Below, in pieces: positions 24,880-33,598 of a stretch of DNA of 64,000 nucleotides. Made by a program: the position numbers and the translations under genes. Positions within the stretch are counted from its first letter, which is position 1. Each line of letters starts with the position of its first letter. The stretch comes from Falsiruegeria mediterranea M17 (GTDB lineage: Bacteria > Pseudomonadota > Alphaproteobacteria > Rhodobacterales > Rhodobacteraceae). The notes beneath the pieces were generated by a model that saw only the letters and a list, made by a program, of their open reading frames with translations, did not search any database and was not told where the DNA came from. The stretch is from the NCBI RefSeq assembly GCF_900302455.1, contig NZ_ONZG01000004.1:372001-436000 (forward strand), in the 5' to 3' direction.

Positions 24880-26412
24880 ATGAAAGATATCCTGACCGAA
24901 CTCGAAGATCGCCGCAACGATGCGCGTCTGGGTGGCGGACAACGACGCATCGATGCGCAGCACGCACGCGGCAAGCTGACGGCGCGCGAACGGATCGAAC
25001 TGCTGCTGGACGAAGACAGCTTTGAAGAGTTCGACATGTTCGTCGCACATCGCTGTGTCGAGTTTGGTATGGAAAATCAAAAGCATGCGGGCGACGGTGT
25101 GATCACCGGATGGGGCACCATCAACGGTCGTATGGTTTATGTGTTCAGCCAGGATTTCACCGTCTTTGGTGGGTCTCTGTCGGAAACCCACGCGCAAAAG
25201 ATTTGCAAGATCCAAGACATGGCGATCCAGAACGGCGCGCCGATCATTGGCCTGAACGACTCGGGCGGGGCGCGTATTCAGGAAGGCGTCGACTCGCTGG
25301 CAGGCTACGCCGAAGTGTTCCAGCGCAACATCATGGCCAGCGGCGTGGTGCCGCAGATCAGCGTGATTATGGGCCCCTGCGCCGGTGGTGCCGTGTATTC
25401 GCCTGCGATGACTGACTTCATCTTCATGGTCAAAGACACTTCTTACATGTTCGTCACCGGCCCTGACGTTGTGAAAACCGTCACCAATGAAGTCGTCACC
25501 GCCGAGGAACTGGGTGGCGCATCGACCCACACCAAAAAATCATCCGTGGCCGATGGTGCGTTCGAAAACGATGTCGAGGCTCTGGCCGAAGTGCGCCGCC
25601 TGGTCGACTTCCTGCCGCTCAACAACCGCGAAAAGCCGCCTGTGCGCCCCTTCTTTGACGAACCGGGCCGGATCGAGAACTCGCTGGACACCATCGTCCC
25701 GGAAAACCCGAACACGCCCTATGACATGAAAGAGCTGATCGCCAAGGTCGCGGACGAGGGTGATTTCTACGAGATCCAGGAAGATTACGCCAAGAACATC
25801 ATCACTGGTTTCATCCGGCTTGAGGGCCAGACCGTGGGTGTCGTTGCCAACCAGCCGATGGTTCTGGCGGGCTGCCTGGATATCGACAGTTCGCGCAAGG
25901 CCGCACGGTTTGTGCGCTTCTGTGATTGCTTTGAGATCCCGATCATGACGCTGGTCGACGTTCCGGGCTTCCTGCCGGGCACCTCGCAGGAATATGGCGG
26001 CGTCATCAAACACGGTGCCAAGCTGCTGTTTGCTTATGGCGAGGCAACCGTCCCCAAAGTGACCGTGATCACCCGCAAGGCTTACGGCGGTGCCTACGAC
26101 GTTATGGCGTCCAAGCACCTGCGCGGCGATTTCAACTATGCCTGGCCCACGGCTGAGATCGCGGTGATGGGCGCCAAGGGCGCTACCGAGATCATCCACC
26201 GCGCCGACCTGGGCGATGCAGACAAGATCGCGGCGCACACAGCGGATTACGAAGATCGGTTCGCCAACCCGTTTGTGGCGGCCGAGCGCGGCTTCATCGA
26301 CGAGGTGATCATGCCTCATTCGACCCGCCGCCGCGTGTCCCGCGCGTTTGCCAGTCTGCGCAACAAGCAGCTGAAGAACCCGTGGAAAAAGCATGACAAC
26401 ATTCCGTTGTAA
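24880..26412 (+). CDS. pccB: Propionyl-CoA carboxylase beta subunit
   Basis: A 510-residue carboxyltransferase subunit, the usual PccB length. It transfers CO2 from biotin on PccA to propionyl-CoA to give methylmalonyl-CoA. The N- and C-terminal crotonase-like halves are both present: [20 protein letters not shown] is the N-terminal acyl-CoA site, and [22 protein letters not shown] with [14 protein letters not shown] covers the C-terminal biotin side. The start at ATG 24880 gives the standard MKDILTELE; upstream codons in frame lie in the operator region. It is separated from pccA by 4.4 kb of other genes. PccR probably regulates it. Confidence 0.97.
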   Translation: MKDILTELEDRRNDARLGGGQRRIDAQHARGKLTARERIELLLDEDSFEEFDMFVAHRCVEFGMENQKHAGDGVITGWGTINGRMVYVFSQDFTVFGGSLSETHAQKICKIQDMAIQNGAPIIGLNDSGGARIQEGVDSLAGYAEVFQRNIMASGVVPQISVIMGPCAGGAVYSPAMTDFIFMVKDTSYMFVTGPDVVKTVTNEVVTAEELGGASTHTKKSSVADGAFENDVEALAEVRRLVDFLPLNNREKPPVRPFFDEPGRIENSLDTIVPENPNTPYDMKELIAKVADEGDFYEIQEDYAKNIITGFIRLEGQTVGVVANQPMVLAGCLDIDSSRKAARFVRFCDCFEIPIMTLVDVPGFLPGTSQEYGGVIKHGAKLLFAYGEATVPKVTVITRKAYGGAYDVMASKHLRGDFNYAWPTAEIAVMGAKGATEIIHRADLGDADKIAAHTADYEDRFANPFVAAERGFIDEVIMPHSTRRRVSRAFASLRNKQLKNPWKKHDNIPL

Positions 26413-26472
26413 TCGGAATTCGTTTTGGTGGGGCACGGCCTCCCGGTAAGCAGTGACAGAAGGAGATAGGGG

Positions 26473-26961
26473 ATGTCTGCGATACATGAGGGTGGCTGTC
26501 TTTGCGGCGACTTGCGGTATGCCCTATCCGAAAAGCCGATGCGCCTGACTTGGTGCTCATGCCAATTCTGTCAACGTATGACTGGGGCGCCGATGAACGC
26601 CCTAGCGGGGTTTCAGGGGGCGGCATTCAAGGTGATGTCGGGAGCGCCCCGAGTGTTTACGCATGTGTCCGAAGGAAGCGGTAAGGAGTTGTATCTCAAT
26701 TCGTGCCCCAATTGCGCGACCACAGTGTTTATTGAGTTGGAGCGGTTCCCCGGTTTCGTAGGTGTTATGACCGGAACGTTAGACGATCCAAACTGGTTCG
26801 AGCGCTCCCCTGAAAACTCGAAGTATATTTTCACATCTAGCGCGCAAAAAGGCACGTTGGTTCAGGCCGGTTTCCCGGTGTTTGAGGAACATGCCTCAAC
26901 GCTGGACGGGAGTGCTATCACACCCGTTGTGTATGACGAGCATTGCCTGGTGCGCGGATGA
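26473..26961 (+). CDS. GFA/CENP-V domain zinc protein
   Basis: A 162-residue member of the GFA family (glutathione-dependent formaldehyde-activating enzyme-like). Zinc-binding cysteines are arranged as GGCLCGDLRY, then CSCQFCQRMTGAPMN, then SCPNCATTVF, which is the full family pattern. True Gfa activity is doubtful for most members; many are related lyases or of unknown role. AAGGAG lies upstream of ATG 26473. Its stop overlaps the following cupin gene by four bases, and that gene overlaps the next one likewise, so the three are translationally coupled. Confidence 0.85.
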   Translation: MSAIHEGGCLCGDLRYALSEKPMRLTWCSCQFCQRMTGAPMNALAGFQGAAFKVMSGAPRVFTHVSEGSGKELYLNSCPNCATTVFIELERFPGFVGVMTGTLDDPNWFERSPENSKYIFTSSAQKGTLVQAGFPVFEEHASTLDGSAITPVVYDEHCLVRG

Positions 26962-27356
26962 CTGAGCTTTGGAAAAATCAGGCCTTCACCATTTCCCACG
27001 CCGATGATGGCAAGTTTGTGGGGCAGGGGCTGCGTGCGTTTTTCGAATATCGCGATCTGGGGATTGATGCGGCAACCCAAGGCAAGTTTGGCGCGCATGT
27101 GATCCGGGCTGTGCCGGGCATGGAAAGTCCTGGCGCGTGGCACAGTCACGAGCTGGACTTTCAGATGGTCTATGTCACCAAGGGTTGGGTCGTCTTTGAA
27201 TACGAAGGGCAGGGCGAACATGTCCTGCGCGAGGGATCGAGTGTCCTGCAACCCCCCGGCATCAAGCACCGCGAAGTCCGTCATTCTGATGACATGGAAC
27301 TAATTGAGATCACGTCACCATCTCAGTTTGACACCAAGGACGAATCAGCTCCATGA
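26958..27356 (+). CDS. Cupin domain protein
   Basis: A 132-residue cupin. The metal-binding region AWHSHELDFQMVYVTKGWVVFEYEGQ carries two His and a Gln where Glu is common, and the second motif HVLREGSSVLQPPGIKHREVRHS carries the third His. The metal site therefore looks usable but slightly altered. The start is the ATG at 26958 that overlaps the GFA stop (ATGA). The substrate is unknown. It resembles small stand-alone cupins with sensor or dioxygenase roles. Confidence 0.8.
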   Translation: MTELWKNQAFTISHADDGKFVGQGLRAFFEYRDLGIDAATQGKFGAHVIRAVPGMESPGAWHSHELDFQMVYVTKGWVVFEYEGQGEHVLREGSSVLQPPGIKHREVRHSDDMELIEITSPSQFDTKDESAP

Positions 27357-27829
27357 TCCGCGCACGCAGAGATAGAACCGCGCACGCGGATTGCTGTGCG
27401 CACGCAGCCCCGGCAGGAGGAGCTCGCCCTTGGCGAGGCTGGGGCTGCGCATTTGCGGTTCTGTCTCTGGTGTCCACCCATGTCGTCGCCGAAGCGTCGT
27501 TGCCCGTTCCCTCGGGCCAACCCATCTATCTGGACAACGTTCTGCTTGATGAAAACCCCGGCGAGTTGTGGCTGCGCTTTCGCTTTGTCGCGCCCAAGAT
27601 CGGCCAGACGGTGGGGCGTGTCGGCTATGACGTGTCTGCCGTCGACATGGACCATCTGTGCGAAACCTTGGCGGTGCCTTACGTCCTACAACGCGAGCTG
27701 GTGCCCGCGCGCGTGGTGATTTCGCTCTCGGACAAAGCCGTGGCATTTGGTGAGAGCGCGCCTGATGTAACCCAGTTTTTTGAAGCTTATCGGCTGGAAA
27801 ATGCCCGCTGTATCTGGGAGGAGTTCTGA
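27353..27829 (+). CDS. Exported DUF6497-like protein
   Basis: A 158-residue probable exported protein. It overlaps the cupin gene by four bases (ATGA). The conserved part starts near residue 49 (SLPVPSGQPIYLDNVLLDE) and includes RFRFVAPKIG, DMDHLCETLAVPY, VVISLSDKAVAFGE and DVTQFFEAYRLE; I take this as the DUF6497 pattern of Rhodobacteraceae, from memory. The first 47 residues are odd: basic and Cys/Ala-rich, then a short hydrophobic signal-like stretch (GCAFAVLSLVSTHVVAEA). They are encoded by a long nested hairpin (27367-27469), so the true start or the origin of this leader is uncertain. Function is unknown. Confidence 0.65.
   Translation: MIRARRDRTAHADCCAHAAPAGGARPWRGWGCAFAVLSLVSTHVVAEASLPVPSGQPIYLDNVLLDENPGELWLRFRFVAPKIGQTVGRVGYDVSAVDMDHLCETLAVPYVLQRELVPARVVISLSDKAVAFGESAPDVTQFFEAYRLENARCIWEEF
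27367..27469. repeat. Nested hairpin inside the 5' end of a coding region
   Basis: Three inverted-repeat pairs are nested. The outer arms are 15 bases long (27367-27381 with 27455-27469, one T-G pair). The middle arms are nine bases (27403-27411 with 27441-27449). The innermost is CTCGCC (27423-27428) with GGCGAG (27432-27437) around three bases. The whole lies within the N-terminal codons of the DUF6497-like gene. It may be an inserted palindromic element or a translational control structure. Confidence 0.65.
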
Positions 27830-28043
27830 TGACACCACAATATGTTGCGGGTCGAACTTCACCGAAAGAAGGATATGAGGCTTTGGAGTCACAGCACACA
27901 GACTTGACGCGCTTCGGATGTATTTCCGACATCTTTTCCAGTATGTTCAGGCCCGGTTCCCTATCGGGGGCCGTAACCTCGGAACTGAGGCAGGTAGAGG
28001 GTACGCCCTTTGCTGGTTTCGAAAACCTAACCAGGAGAGACGG

Positions 28044-28181
28044 ATGTCCAAGAGCATCAAATTCCTTGCAATGGTCGCCTTTGTCGGCGCCGTTGCGGCA
28101 TGCGACAACTCGCAAGAAGAAGAGTTTGTCATCGTCGAGCCCATCTCGACCGAGCCGGTCTACACCGGTAAACTCAAGTAA
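28044..28181 (+). CDS. Very small lipoprotein
   Basis: A 45-residue lipoprotein. ATG 28044 follows CAGGAGAGA. The signal peptide SKSIKFLAMVAFVGAVAAC ends in the lipobox AVAAC, with the lipidated Cys at residue 20. The mature part is only about 26 residues, acidic at first (DNSQEEEFVIVEP) and ending YTGKLK. The function is unknown; comparable tiny lipoproteins are frequent in roseobacters. It lies in the pccB-pccA interval, with 214 bases upstream that can hold a promoter. Confidence 0.8.
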   Translation: MSKSIKFLAMVAFVGAVAACDNSQEEEFVIVEPISTEPVYTGKLK

Positions 28182-28250
28182 ACTGGTCCTGGGGTCGGCC
28201 TTTGGGCCGATCCCAACCCTGCTGACCGCCCTGTACCGGGGGGCCGTGTC

Positions 28251-28601
28251 ATGCTGAAACACCGCGGATTTCCTGGCCGCCTTCCGGGCACCGATTTTCA
28301 ATTCATCATTCGCCGCCCCAACCCCAAGGGCGTCACCGCCATCACGCGGCGCGAGCGGTTTCGCGATCGCAAGCCTGCAGATCGCCGTGCCGACGCGGGG
28401 TTCATGAAGGCATTGTGGGAGCAGTTCGGCGATCAGCCGTTCGAGCGTGGCAATCTGGACGCGGGCCGCTTGAGCTGGCTGTTCGAGCGCGAGGTGATTG
28501 CCGCCGAAGATCCGTTTGATCCCGCAAGCTATGAGGCCCTGCTGGTCATCGACGTGAGTACTGCCCAGGTTTCGTTCCCGGATGTGTTCGATCGCCGCTG
28601 A
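28251..28601 (+). CDS. Hypothetical protein between pccB and pccA
   Basis: A 116-residue soluble, basic protein I do not recognise. The N-terminal half is rich in Arg/Pro/Gly (LKHRGFPGRLPGTDFQFIIRRPNPKGV), and the C-terminal half is acidic and helical, ending ALLVIDVSTAQVSFPDVFDRR. There is no signal peptide or membrane segment. It follows the small lipoprotein on the same strand and lies within the propionyl-CoA region. A DNA- or RNA-related role is possible from the charge pattern but is unsupported. Confidence 0.6.
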   Translation: MLKHRGFPGRLPGTDFQFIIRRPNPKGVTAITRRERFRDRKPADRRADAGFMKALWEQFGDQPFERGNLDAGRLSWLFEREVIAAEDPFDPASYEALLVIDVSTAQVSFPDVFDRR

Positions 28602-28644
28602 TGGATTTGGGGCGCCGACATAAGTATTGGCCACAGGCCGCGGC

Positions 28645-28664
28645 CCCGCTCGGGAAAGAGCGGG
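28645..28664. terminator. Hairpin between convergent genes
   Basis: CCCGCTC (28645-28651) pairs with GAGCGGG (28658-28664) around GGGAAA. It lies between the hypothetical gene (+) and the porin gene (-). There is no T-tract on either side, so termination is possible but not certain. Confidence 0.4.
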
Positions 28665-28678
28665 ACAGTGGTGTTGCG

Positions 28679-29821
28679 TCAGAAGTTCAGCTGAACAGCC
28701 AGCTGAATGCGGTCCCCTTCAAAGGTGGCACCGCTGGTGGCGTCGTTGCGCTCGCCGATGATGTATTCCCCGCTGAAGGTCAGGTTATCGGTGGCGTTGT
28801 AAAAGGCGTTGACGTGGATCGTTTCCAACTCGGTAAACGACAGCGCCCCGGTCGAGGTCGGAAGGTCGTAATCCTCGCGGCCATAAGCGATGCCAAAGTT
28901 CCACTTTTCCCCAACCGACTGGCGCAGTTCCAGCGTGTAGCCTTCGACGTCATTGGCCTGACCGCCAGAGATGGCGCTGCCAACGCCAACCAGAAGCGGG
29001 CCAAGCGCCTCACCCTGAACGTAGGTGGCCTGGAGCAGACCTCCGGCCCAGGGACGGACCGAGCCGGACAGTGTCACACCGGTCTGATCAACCTCGACGT
29101 TGCCTGCCTGCACCGAACCGTAAAGGCCCGCAATGCGGGCGCTGAACAGGTCGGTGTCATGCGACAGGGCCGCCGTGATGACCGGGTCGTTCGAGGCCGC
29201 AGTGTTTTCCTCGACCGAGGCGCTGAAGGTGGTTTGACCAAAGGACTTCGAGTATCGCAGCTGCGGGACGCGGGCAAAGGCGATGCCGACGGGGCCATTG
29301 AATTCCACGGTTGTGGGATATTGAGCCAGCGGCATGAAGTTGGTCCAGTACTGGCCGATCAGCCAGTTGTCGCCAATCCGCACGTTGGCATGACGCACAC
29401 GCAGTTCGGCCGTGCCGCTCGATCCGAACAGGTCGAACTCCAATTGACCTCCGATGGCGCCAAAATCGGATTGCGTGGTGGTACGTACGCCCAGGCGAGA
29501 TTGGCGCACCGTGGCGCCAAAATTGCCGTCGGTGGCGTTGGTGGGTTCGCCAATGTTATTCACAAAGGCGGTGTCGCCCTGGTTGAAGTCGAAGTCATAG
29601 TAGGCGTCGGCTTTGACATAGCCGTAAAGGTCAACAGTGGTGCCACCCAGACGGAAATCGCCCCCCTCGGGCTGGGCCTTGGCGCTCTCAAGCGCCTGAA
29701 CACGCGCATTCAGAGCGTCGATCTGGGCCTTGGTGCCGGCCTCGTCCGCCTGGGCAAGCCCGGCTGTGACCAAGCTGGCCAAGGCCGCCAAACTCAGCCG
29801 ATGCATGTGAGAATGTTGCAT
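28679..29821 (-). CDS. DcaP-like trimeric outer-membrane porin
   Basis: A 380-residue porin. The start ATG 29821 follows GGAGGAGAG; the open frame upstream to 29878 is not needed. The signal peptide ends near LVTAGLAQADEAG. A short coiled coil follows (QIDALNARVQALESAKAQ), as in DcaP-family trimeric porins, then a beta-barrel of alternating aromatic strands (VDLYGYVKADAYYDFDF) ending in the C-terminal aromatic IQLAVQLNF, the usual outer-membrane targeting Phe. It probably takes up small organic acids. It is the only outer-membrane protein gene in the propionyl-CoA region and may help substrate entry, but no regulatory link is visible. Confidence 0.85.
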   Translation of the reverse strand: MQHSHMHRLSLAALASLVTAGLAQADEAGTKAQIDALNARVQALESAKAQPEGGDFRLGGTTVDLYGYVKADAYYDFDFNQGDTAFVNNIGEPTNATDGNFGATVRQSRLGVRTTTQSDFGAIGGQLEFDLFGSSGTAELRVRHANVRIGDNWLIGQYWTNFMPLAQYPTTVEFNGPVGIAFARVPQLRYSKSFGQTTFSASVEENTAASNDPVITAALSHDTDLFSARIAGLYGSVQAGNVEVDQTGVTLSGSVRPWAGGLLQATYVQGEALGPLLVGVGSAISGGQANDVEGYTLELRQSVGEKWNFGIAYGREDYDLPTSTGALSFTELETIHVNAFYNATDNLTFSGEYIIGERNDATSGATFEGDRIQLAVQLNF

Positions 29822-30501
29822 TGGGTCTCTCCTCCATTGCGAGTGGTGCGGACCACCCCTTTCACGCAGATCGGGCACGGTGAAATGACAACGATGAGAG
29901 CGGAAGGTGTTATTTTTTCAGCGAAAATTGATGTTGATGGCGGTTCTGATCACGACAAGTTTTGGTCGCTCGCCATGTCGTTGAATTCGCGCCATACATT
30001 TCCGTGTATGGTGTACCGATCGGTTAATGAAGCGTTACCGAGACCTGGAAAGTCAGCGATTTGGTGTCACGCCGTTGTTACAAAAGCTGGCGCCTGCCAC
30101 CGGAATGCACGGTCTACAGCCACACGCGCTCGCGCTCTTCTGGGTGAGCATGGGATCGGCATGATTCTGCAAGCCCCGGTCCAAATTCGGCAGAAAGCGG
30201 CCCATCGGACCGTGTGTCAGGCAACAGGCTTGGCGCGCATCTGCCGTTGGGGCAGCGTGGCGCTTGTGGGTGGCACTACAATGCCTGCGCCATCCACACA
30301 CCATCTATTCCGTACCCCTTCTCAAGGGCGGGCCAGTTGCGAGCATTCGTATCTGCCCGCCCCTTTTTCTGCCTATCTTAAGCCCCTTGTTCGGCAGGGT
30401 TTTGCGCATGTTCTGACTGACCGCTTTGCGGTCTTGCGGGCAGGGGGCGATCCCCCTCATCTGGGCGCGCAAACACCAGAACAAAAAGAAGGATGGGCAG
30501 G
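29822..30501. other. 680-base stretch without a supported protein gene
   Basis: This stretch holds the porin promoter region at its left end (an AT-rich patch around 29920-29990) and an intrinsic terminator at 30326-30368 on the plus strand. The ORFs across it have unlikely compositions and overlap the porin in antisense. I see no tRNA cloverleaf. The terminator without an upstream gene suggests a small RNA. Confidence 0.5.
30326..30368 (+). terminator. Orphan intrinsic terminator
   Basis: GGGCGGGC (30326-30333) pairs with GCCCGCCC (30355-30362), with a 21-base loop, followed by CTTTTTC. The nearest gene on the plus strand upstream is 1.7 kb away and is convergent with the porin. It may end a small RNA transcribed from about 30000-30300. 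Confidence 0.65.
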
Positions 30502-30705
30502 ATGCGAGCAAAAGGGATTTGTATGGCCTTGGCACTGTGCGCCGGTTTGGCGGCCTGCGGGGACAACCCGACGGAACAGGCGCTCTATGGCGGCGGGGCA
30601 GGGTTCCTGGGCGCACTCGCGCTCGACGGTAACCCGGTCATCGGGGCCGCGGCTGGGGCTGCGGGCAACGTCATCTATTGCAAGACACAGAACACCTGCA
30701 ACTGA
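30502..30705 (+). CDS. Small glycine-rich lipoprotein
   Basis: A 67-residue lipoprotein. ATG 30502 has AGAAGG nine bases upstream; an ATG at 30493 lies directly against this site and is less likely. The signal RAKGICMALALCAGLAACG carries the lipobox LAAC. The mature part has a Gly/Ala-rich segment (GGGAGFLGALALDGNPVIGAA) like a glycine-zipper, and a C-terminal Cys pair (YCKTQNTC). It may insert in or against a membrane. The function is unknown. It precedes pccA, with a likely terminator between. Confidence 0.75.
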   Translation: MRAKGICMALALCAGLAACGDNPTEQALYGGGAGFLGALALDGNPVIGAAAGAAGNVIYCKTQNTCN

Positions 30706-30760
30706 CGCCTCAGCTGCACGTCACATCCAGGCCGCCTGCGGTCTGATCCAACATGCGCAG

Positions 30761-30799
30761 AACGCCGCCTTGGGCCATTTGGTCTGGGGCGGCGTTTTG
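30761..30799 (+). terminator. Terminator between the small lipoprotein and pccA
   Basis: AACGCCGCC (30761-30769) pairs with GGCGGCGTT (30788-30796) and is followed by TT-GC. The stem is strong, but the T-run is short. It suggests that pccA has a separate promoter or depends on read-through, since only 33 bases remain to the pccA start. Confidence 0.6.
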
Positions 30800-30831
30800 C
30801 GTTCTCAAACACCCAAGACAAAGGACATCGC

Positions 30832-32877
30832 ATGTTCAACAAGATCCTGATCGCCAACCGGGGCGAGATCGCCTGCCGGGTTATCAAGACCGCGCGCAAG
30901 ATGGGCATTTCCACCGTCGCCATCTATTCGGATGCGGACAAGCAGGCGCTGCACGTGCAAATGGCGGACGAGGCCATCCACATCGGCCCACCACCCGCGA
31001 ACCAGTCCTATATCGTCATCGACAAGGTGATGGACGCGATCAAGCAAAGCGGCGCACAGGCGGTGCATCCGGGCTATGGCTTCTTGTCGGAAAACGCGAG
31101 CTTTGCCGAGGCTCTGGCCGACGCTGGTGTCGCCTTTGTCGGCCCCCCCAAGGGTGCGATCGAAAAGATGGGTGACAAGATCACCTCGAAGAAGATCGCC
31201 CAAGAGGCAGGCGTTTCGACCGTTCCGGGTTACATGGGGCTGATCGAGGATGCCGATGAGGCGGTCAAGATCTCGAACGAGATCGGCTATCCGGTGATGA
31301 TCAAGGCCTCGGCTGGCGGCGGCGGCAAGGGCATGCGGATCGCCTGGAACGATGATGAGGCGCGCGAGGGCTTTCAATCGTCCAAGAACGAGGCCGCGAA
31401 TTCGTTTGGCGACGACCGGATCTTTATCGAAAAGTTCGTGACGCAGCCGCGTCATATCGAAATTCAGGTTCTGTGCGACAGCCACGGCAATGGCATCTAT
31501 CTGGGCGAGCGTGAATGTTCGATCCAGCGCCGTAATCAGAAAGTTGTCGAAGAAGCGCCTTCGCCGTTCCTGGATGAGGCCACACGCAAGGCTATGGGCG
31601 AACAGTCGGTCGCGCTGGCCAAGGCGGTGGGCTATGCCTCTGCCGGGACAGTGGAATTCATCGTCGATGGCGACAAGAACTTCTACTTCCTGGAAATGAA
31701 CACCCGCCTGCAGGTGGAACACCCCGTGACCGAGCTGATCACCGGCGTCGACCTGGTCGAACAGATGATCCGCGTCGCCGGTGGCGAGGAACTGAGCATC
31801 AAGCAGGAAGACGTGACCCTGACTGGCTGGGCCATCGAAAACCGTCTGTATGCCGAAGACCCCTATCGCGGCTTCCTGCCGTCGATTGGTCGTCTGACCC
31901 GCTATCGTCCTCCGTCCGAGGTTGCCGCCGGTCCGATGGCTGCCAATGGTACCTGGCATGGCGATGCGCCTGAAGGTGAAACGGCCGTACGGAACGATAC
32001 TGGCGTCTATGAAGGCGGCGAGATCAGCATGTATTACGACCCTATGATCGCTAAGCTTTGCACCTGGGGCCCGGATCGTGCTTCCGCAATCGAGGCGATG
32101 CGCGTGGCTCTGGACAGCTTTGAGGTTGAGGGCATCGGCCACAACCTGCCGTTTGTCTCGGCCGTGATGGACCACCAGATCTTTATCGACGGCACCATGA
32201 CGACGGCCTTCATCGAAGAGCAGTATCCCGAAGGGTTCCAGGGCGTTGAGCTGCCCGAGGCAGACCTGCGTCGCATCGCTGCTTCTGCTGCGGCCATGCA
32301 CCGTGTCGCCGAGATCCGCCGTACCCGTGTGTCGGGCCGCATGGATAACCACGAGCGCAAGGTGGGCACCGAATGGGTGGTCTCGCTGCAGGGCGAAAGC
32401 TTTGAAGTGAGCATCGCCGCTGATCATGACGGCTCGACCGTGACCTTTGCTGATGGCAGCACGCACCGTGTCGCGTCGGACTGGACGCCCGGTGATCAGC
32501 TGGCAACGCTGGATGTGGACGGTAGCCCGCTGGTTCTGAAGGTGGGCAAGGTGTCCGGTGGCTTCCGCCTGCGCTCGCGCGGGGCGGATCTGACCGTGCA
32601 CGTGCGCACCCCACGTCAGGCGGAACTGGCAGCCTTGATGCCGGAAAAGGTGGCGCCGGATACATCGAAACTGCTGCTCTGCCCGATGCCCGGCCTGATC
32701 GTAAAGGTCGACGTCGAGGTGGGCGACGAAGTGCAAGAGGGCCAGGCGCTCTGCACCGTCGAGGCGATGAAGATGGAAAACATCCTGCGCGCCGAGAAGA
32801 AGGGTGTCGTCTCCAAGATCAACGCAAGCGCAGGCGACAGCCTTGCGGTTGACGATGTGATCATGGAGTTCGAATAA
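30832..32877 (+). CDS. pccA: Propionyl-CoA carboxylase alpha subunit (biotin carboxylase and carrier)
   Basis: A 681-residue biotin-dependent carboxylase subunit. The biotin carboxylase domain fills about residues 1-445 (FNKILIANRGEIACRVI; ATP-grasp with KASAGGGGKGMRIAW; ENASFAEAL). A BT linker follows, and the C-terminal biotinyl domain carries EAMKMEN, with the biotinylated Lys at residue 647. With ATP and bicarbonate it carboxylates biotin, and PccB uses this to make (S)-methylmalonyl-CoA. Length is usual for bacterial PccA. It is separated from pccB by several unrelated genes and is followed at 1.6 kb by the mutase. Confidence 0.97.
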   Translation: MFNKILIANRGEIACRVIKTARKMGISTVAIYSDADKQALHVQMADEAIHIGPPPANQSYIVIDKVMDAIKQSGAQAVHPGYGFLSENASFAEALADAGVAFVGPPKGAIEKMGDKITSKKIAQEAGVSTVPGYMGLIEDADEAVKISNEIGYPVMIKASAGGGGKGMRIAWNDDEAREGFQSSKNEAANSFGDDRIFIEKFVTQPRHIEIQVLCDSHGNGIYLGERECSIQRRNQKVVEEAPSPFLDEATRKAMGEQSVALAKAVGYASAGTVEFIVDGDKNFYFLEMNTRLQVEHPVTELITGVDLVEQMIRVAGGEELSIKQEDVTLTGWAIENRLYAEDPYRGFLPSIGRLTRYRPPSEVAAGPMAANGTWHGDAPEGETAVRNDTGVYEGGEISMYYDPMIAKLCTWGPDRASAIEAMRVALDSFEVEGIGHNLPFVSAVMDHQIFIDGTMTTAFIEEQYPEGFQGVELPEADLRRIAASAAAMHRVAEIRRTRVSGRMDNHERKVGTEWVVSLQGESFEVSIAADHDGSTVTFADGSTHRVASDWTPGDQLATLDVDGSPLVLKVGKVSGGFRLRSRGADLTVHVRTPRQAELAALMPEKVAPDTSKLLLCPMPGLIVKVDVEVGDEVQEGQALCTVEAMKMENILRAEKKGVVSKINASAGDSLAVDDVIMEFE

Positions 32878-32926
32878 GCCTTATGTCGCTGCGGATACGT
32901 GATAATCGCGTATACGCATGTGGTGT

Positions 32927-32945
32927 CCCGGCAGGTCTTGCCGGG
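32927..32945 (+). terminator. Hairpin after pccA
   Basis: CCCGGCA (32927-32933) pairs with TGCCGGG (32939-32945) around five bases, and a second short hairpin CCCCC-TGT-GGGGG follows. There is no clear T-tract. It is placed between pccA and the convergent DUF4174 gene. Confidence 0.4.
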
Positions 32946-32980
32946 GCAACCAGTCCCCCTGTGGGGGTATCAGATCGGGT

Positions 32981-33427
32981 TCAATTCAGCCCGCGCCGCT
33001 CGCGGATTTCACGTTCGCGCAAGGGCATCTTGTCGATGGAGCGACTCAGTTCGCGCACGCTCCACGGGAAGGGCTTGCGCAGTTTTACTCCGCCGTCCTT
33101 GCCAATGAGCACCAGCTGGAAGCCACGCGGCCGCAGCTTGGTCCGCAGCGCCGAACGTGCGCCCGGGTCGGTGTCGGTCAGGACCACGACATCGCGCTCC
33201 AGCATCTCGGCCTCGCCCTTCATCAGGATGTCGAGCTGCTGCTGGAACCTTGGGTCCGCATCGGTGTCGGCAAAGACGACGATGGGCCGATTTGTCCATA
33301 AAAATTCGCTCAAATCGCTGTCACCGGCGGGCTGCACAAAGGCTGGATCGCCTGGCTGCGTGGCGTCTGCGGCCAGCGATGTGACCGGAAATAACACCGA
33401 TAAAACAAGGGCTAATGTGCGTGTCAT
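32981..33427 (-). CDS. Exported DUF4174 domain protein
   Basis: A 148-residue protein starting at ATG 33427, which has AGGAGAC upstream; the open frame beyond it to 33628 is not needed. The signal peptide is RTLALVLSVLFPVTSLAADA. The rest is a DUF4174 domain: DSDLSEFLWTNRPIVVFADT, then DPRFQQQLDILMKGEAEM, VVLTDTDPGARSALR and FQLVLIGKDGGVKL, with a thioredoxin-like pattern but no CxxC. Periplasmic function is unknown. It is convergent with pccA. Confidence 0.8.
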   Translation of the reverse strand: MTRTLALVLSVLFPVTSLAADATQPGDPAFVQPAGDSDLSEFLWTNRPIVVFADTDADPRFQQQLDILMKGEAEMLERDVVVLTDTDPGARSALRTKLRPRGFQLVLIGKDGGVKLRKPFPWSVRELSRSIDKMPLREREIRERRGLN

Positions 33428-33598
33428 TGGGTCTCCTGTTGAGTTGAATATAGACCCTCGGTCGCCGATTGCGACCACTGATCTGCACGCCATCACCAAA
33501 AAGTTTAACGTTAATCGCTTCGTCAGGGGTTGGGCATGACTGTCATTGAATACCCCCGGAACCGGTCGCCACGCGCGGCTTTGGACAAAGGCGAGCTT

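Noticed and set aside
27829-28257. A 142-codon frame overlapping the small lipoprotein
   Set aside because: Its sequence has no domain, and the real small gene with lipobox and ribosome binding site lies in another frame.
28601-30850. A 749-codon open frame on the plus strand
   Set aside because: It lies antisense to the porin gene and has no domain or ribosome binding site; long antisense frames are expected in high-GC DNA.
30805-32736. A 643-codon open frame opposite pccA
   Set aside because: It is a shadow of the strongly conserved pccA frame with His/Arg/Gln-rich nonsense composition.
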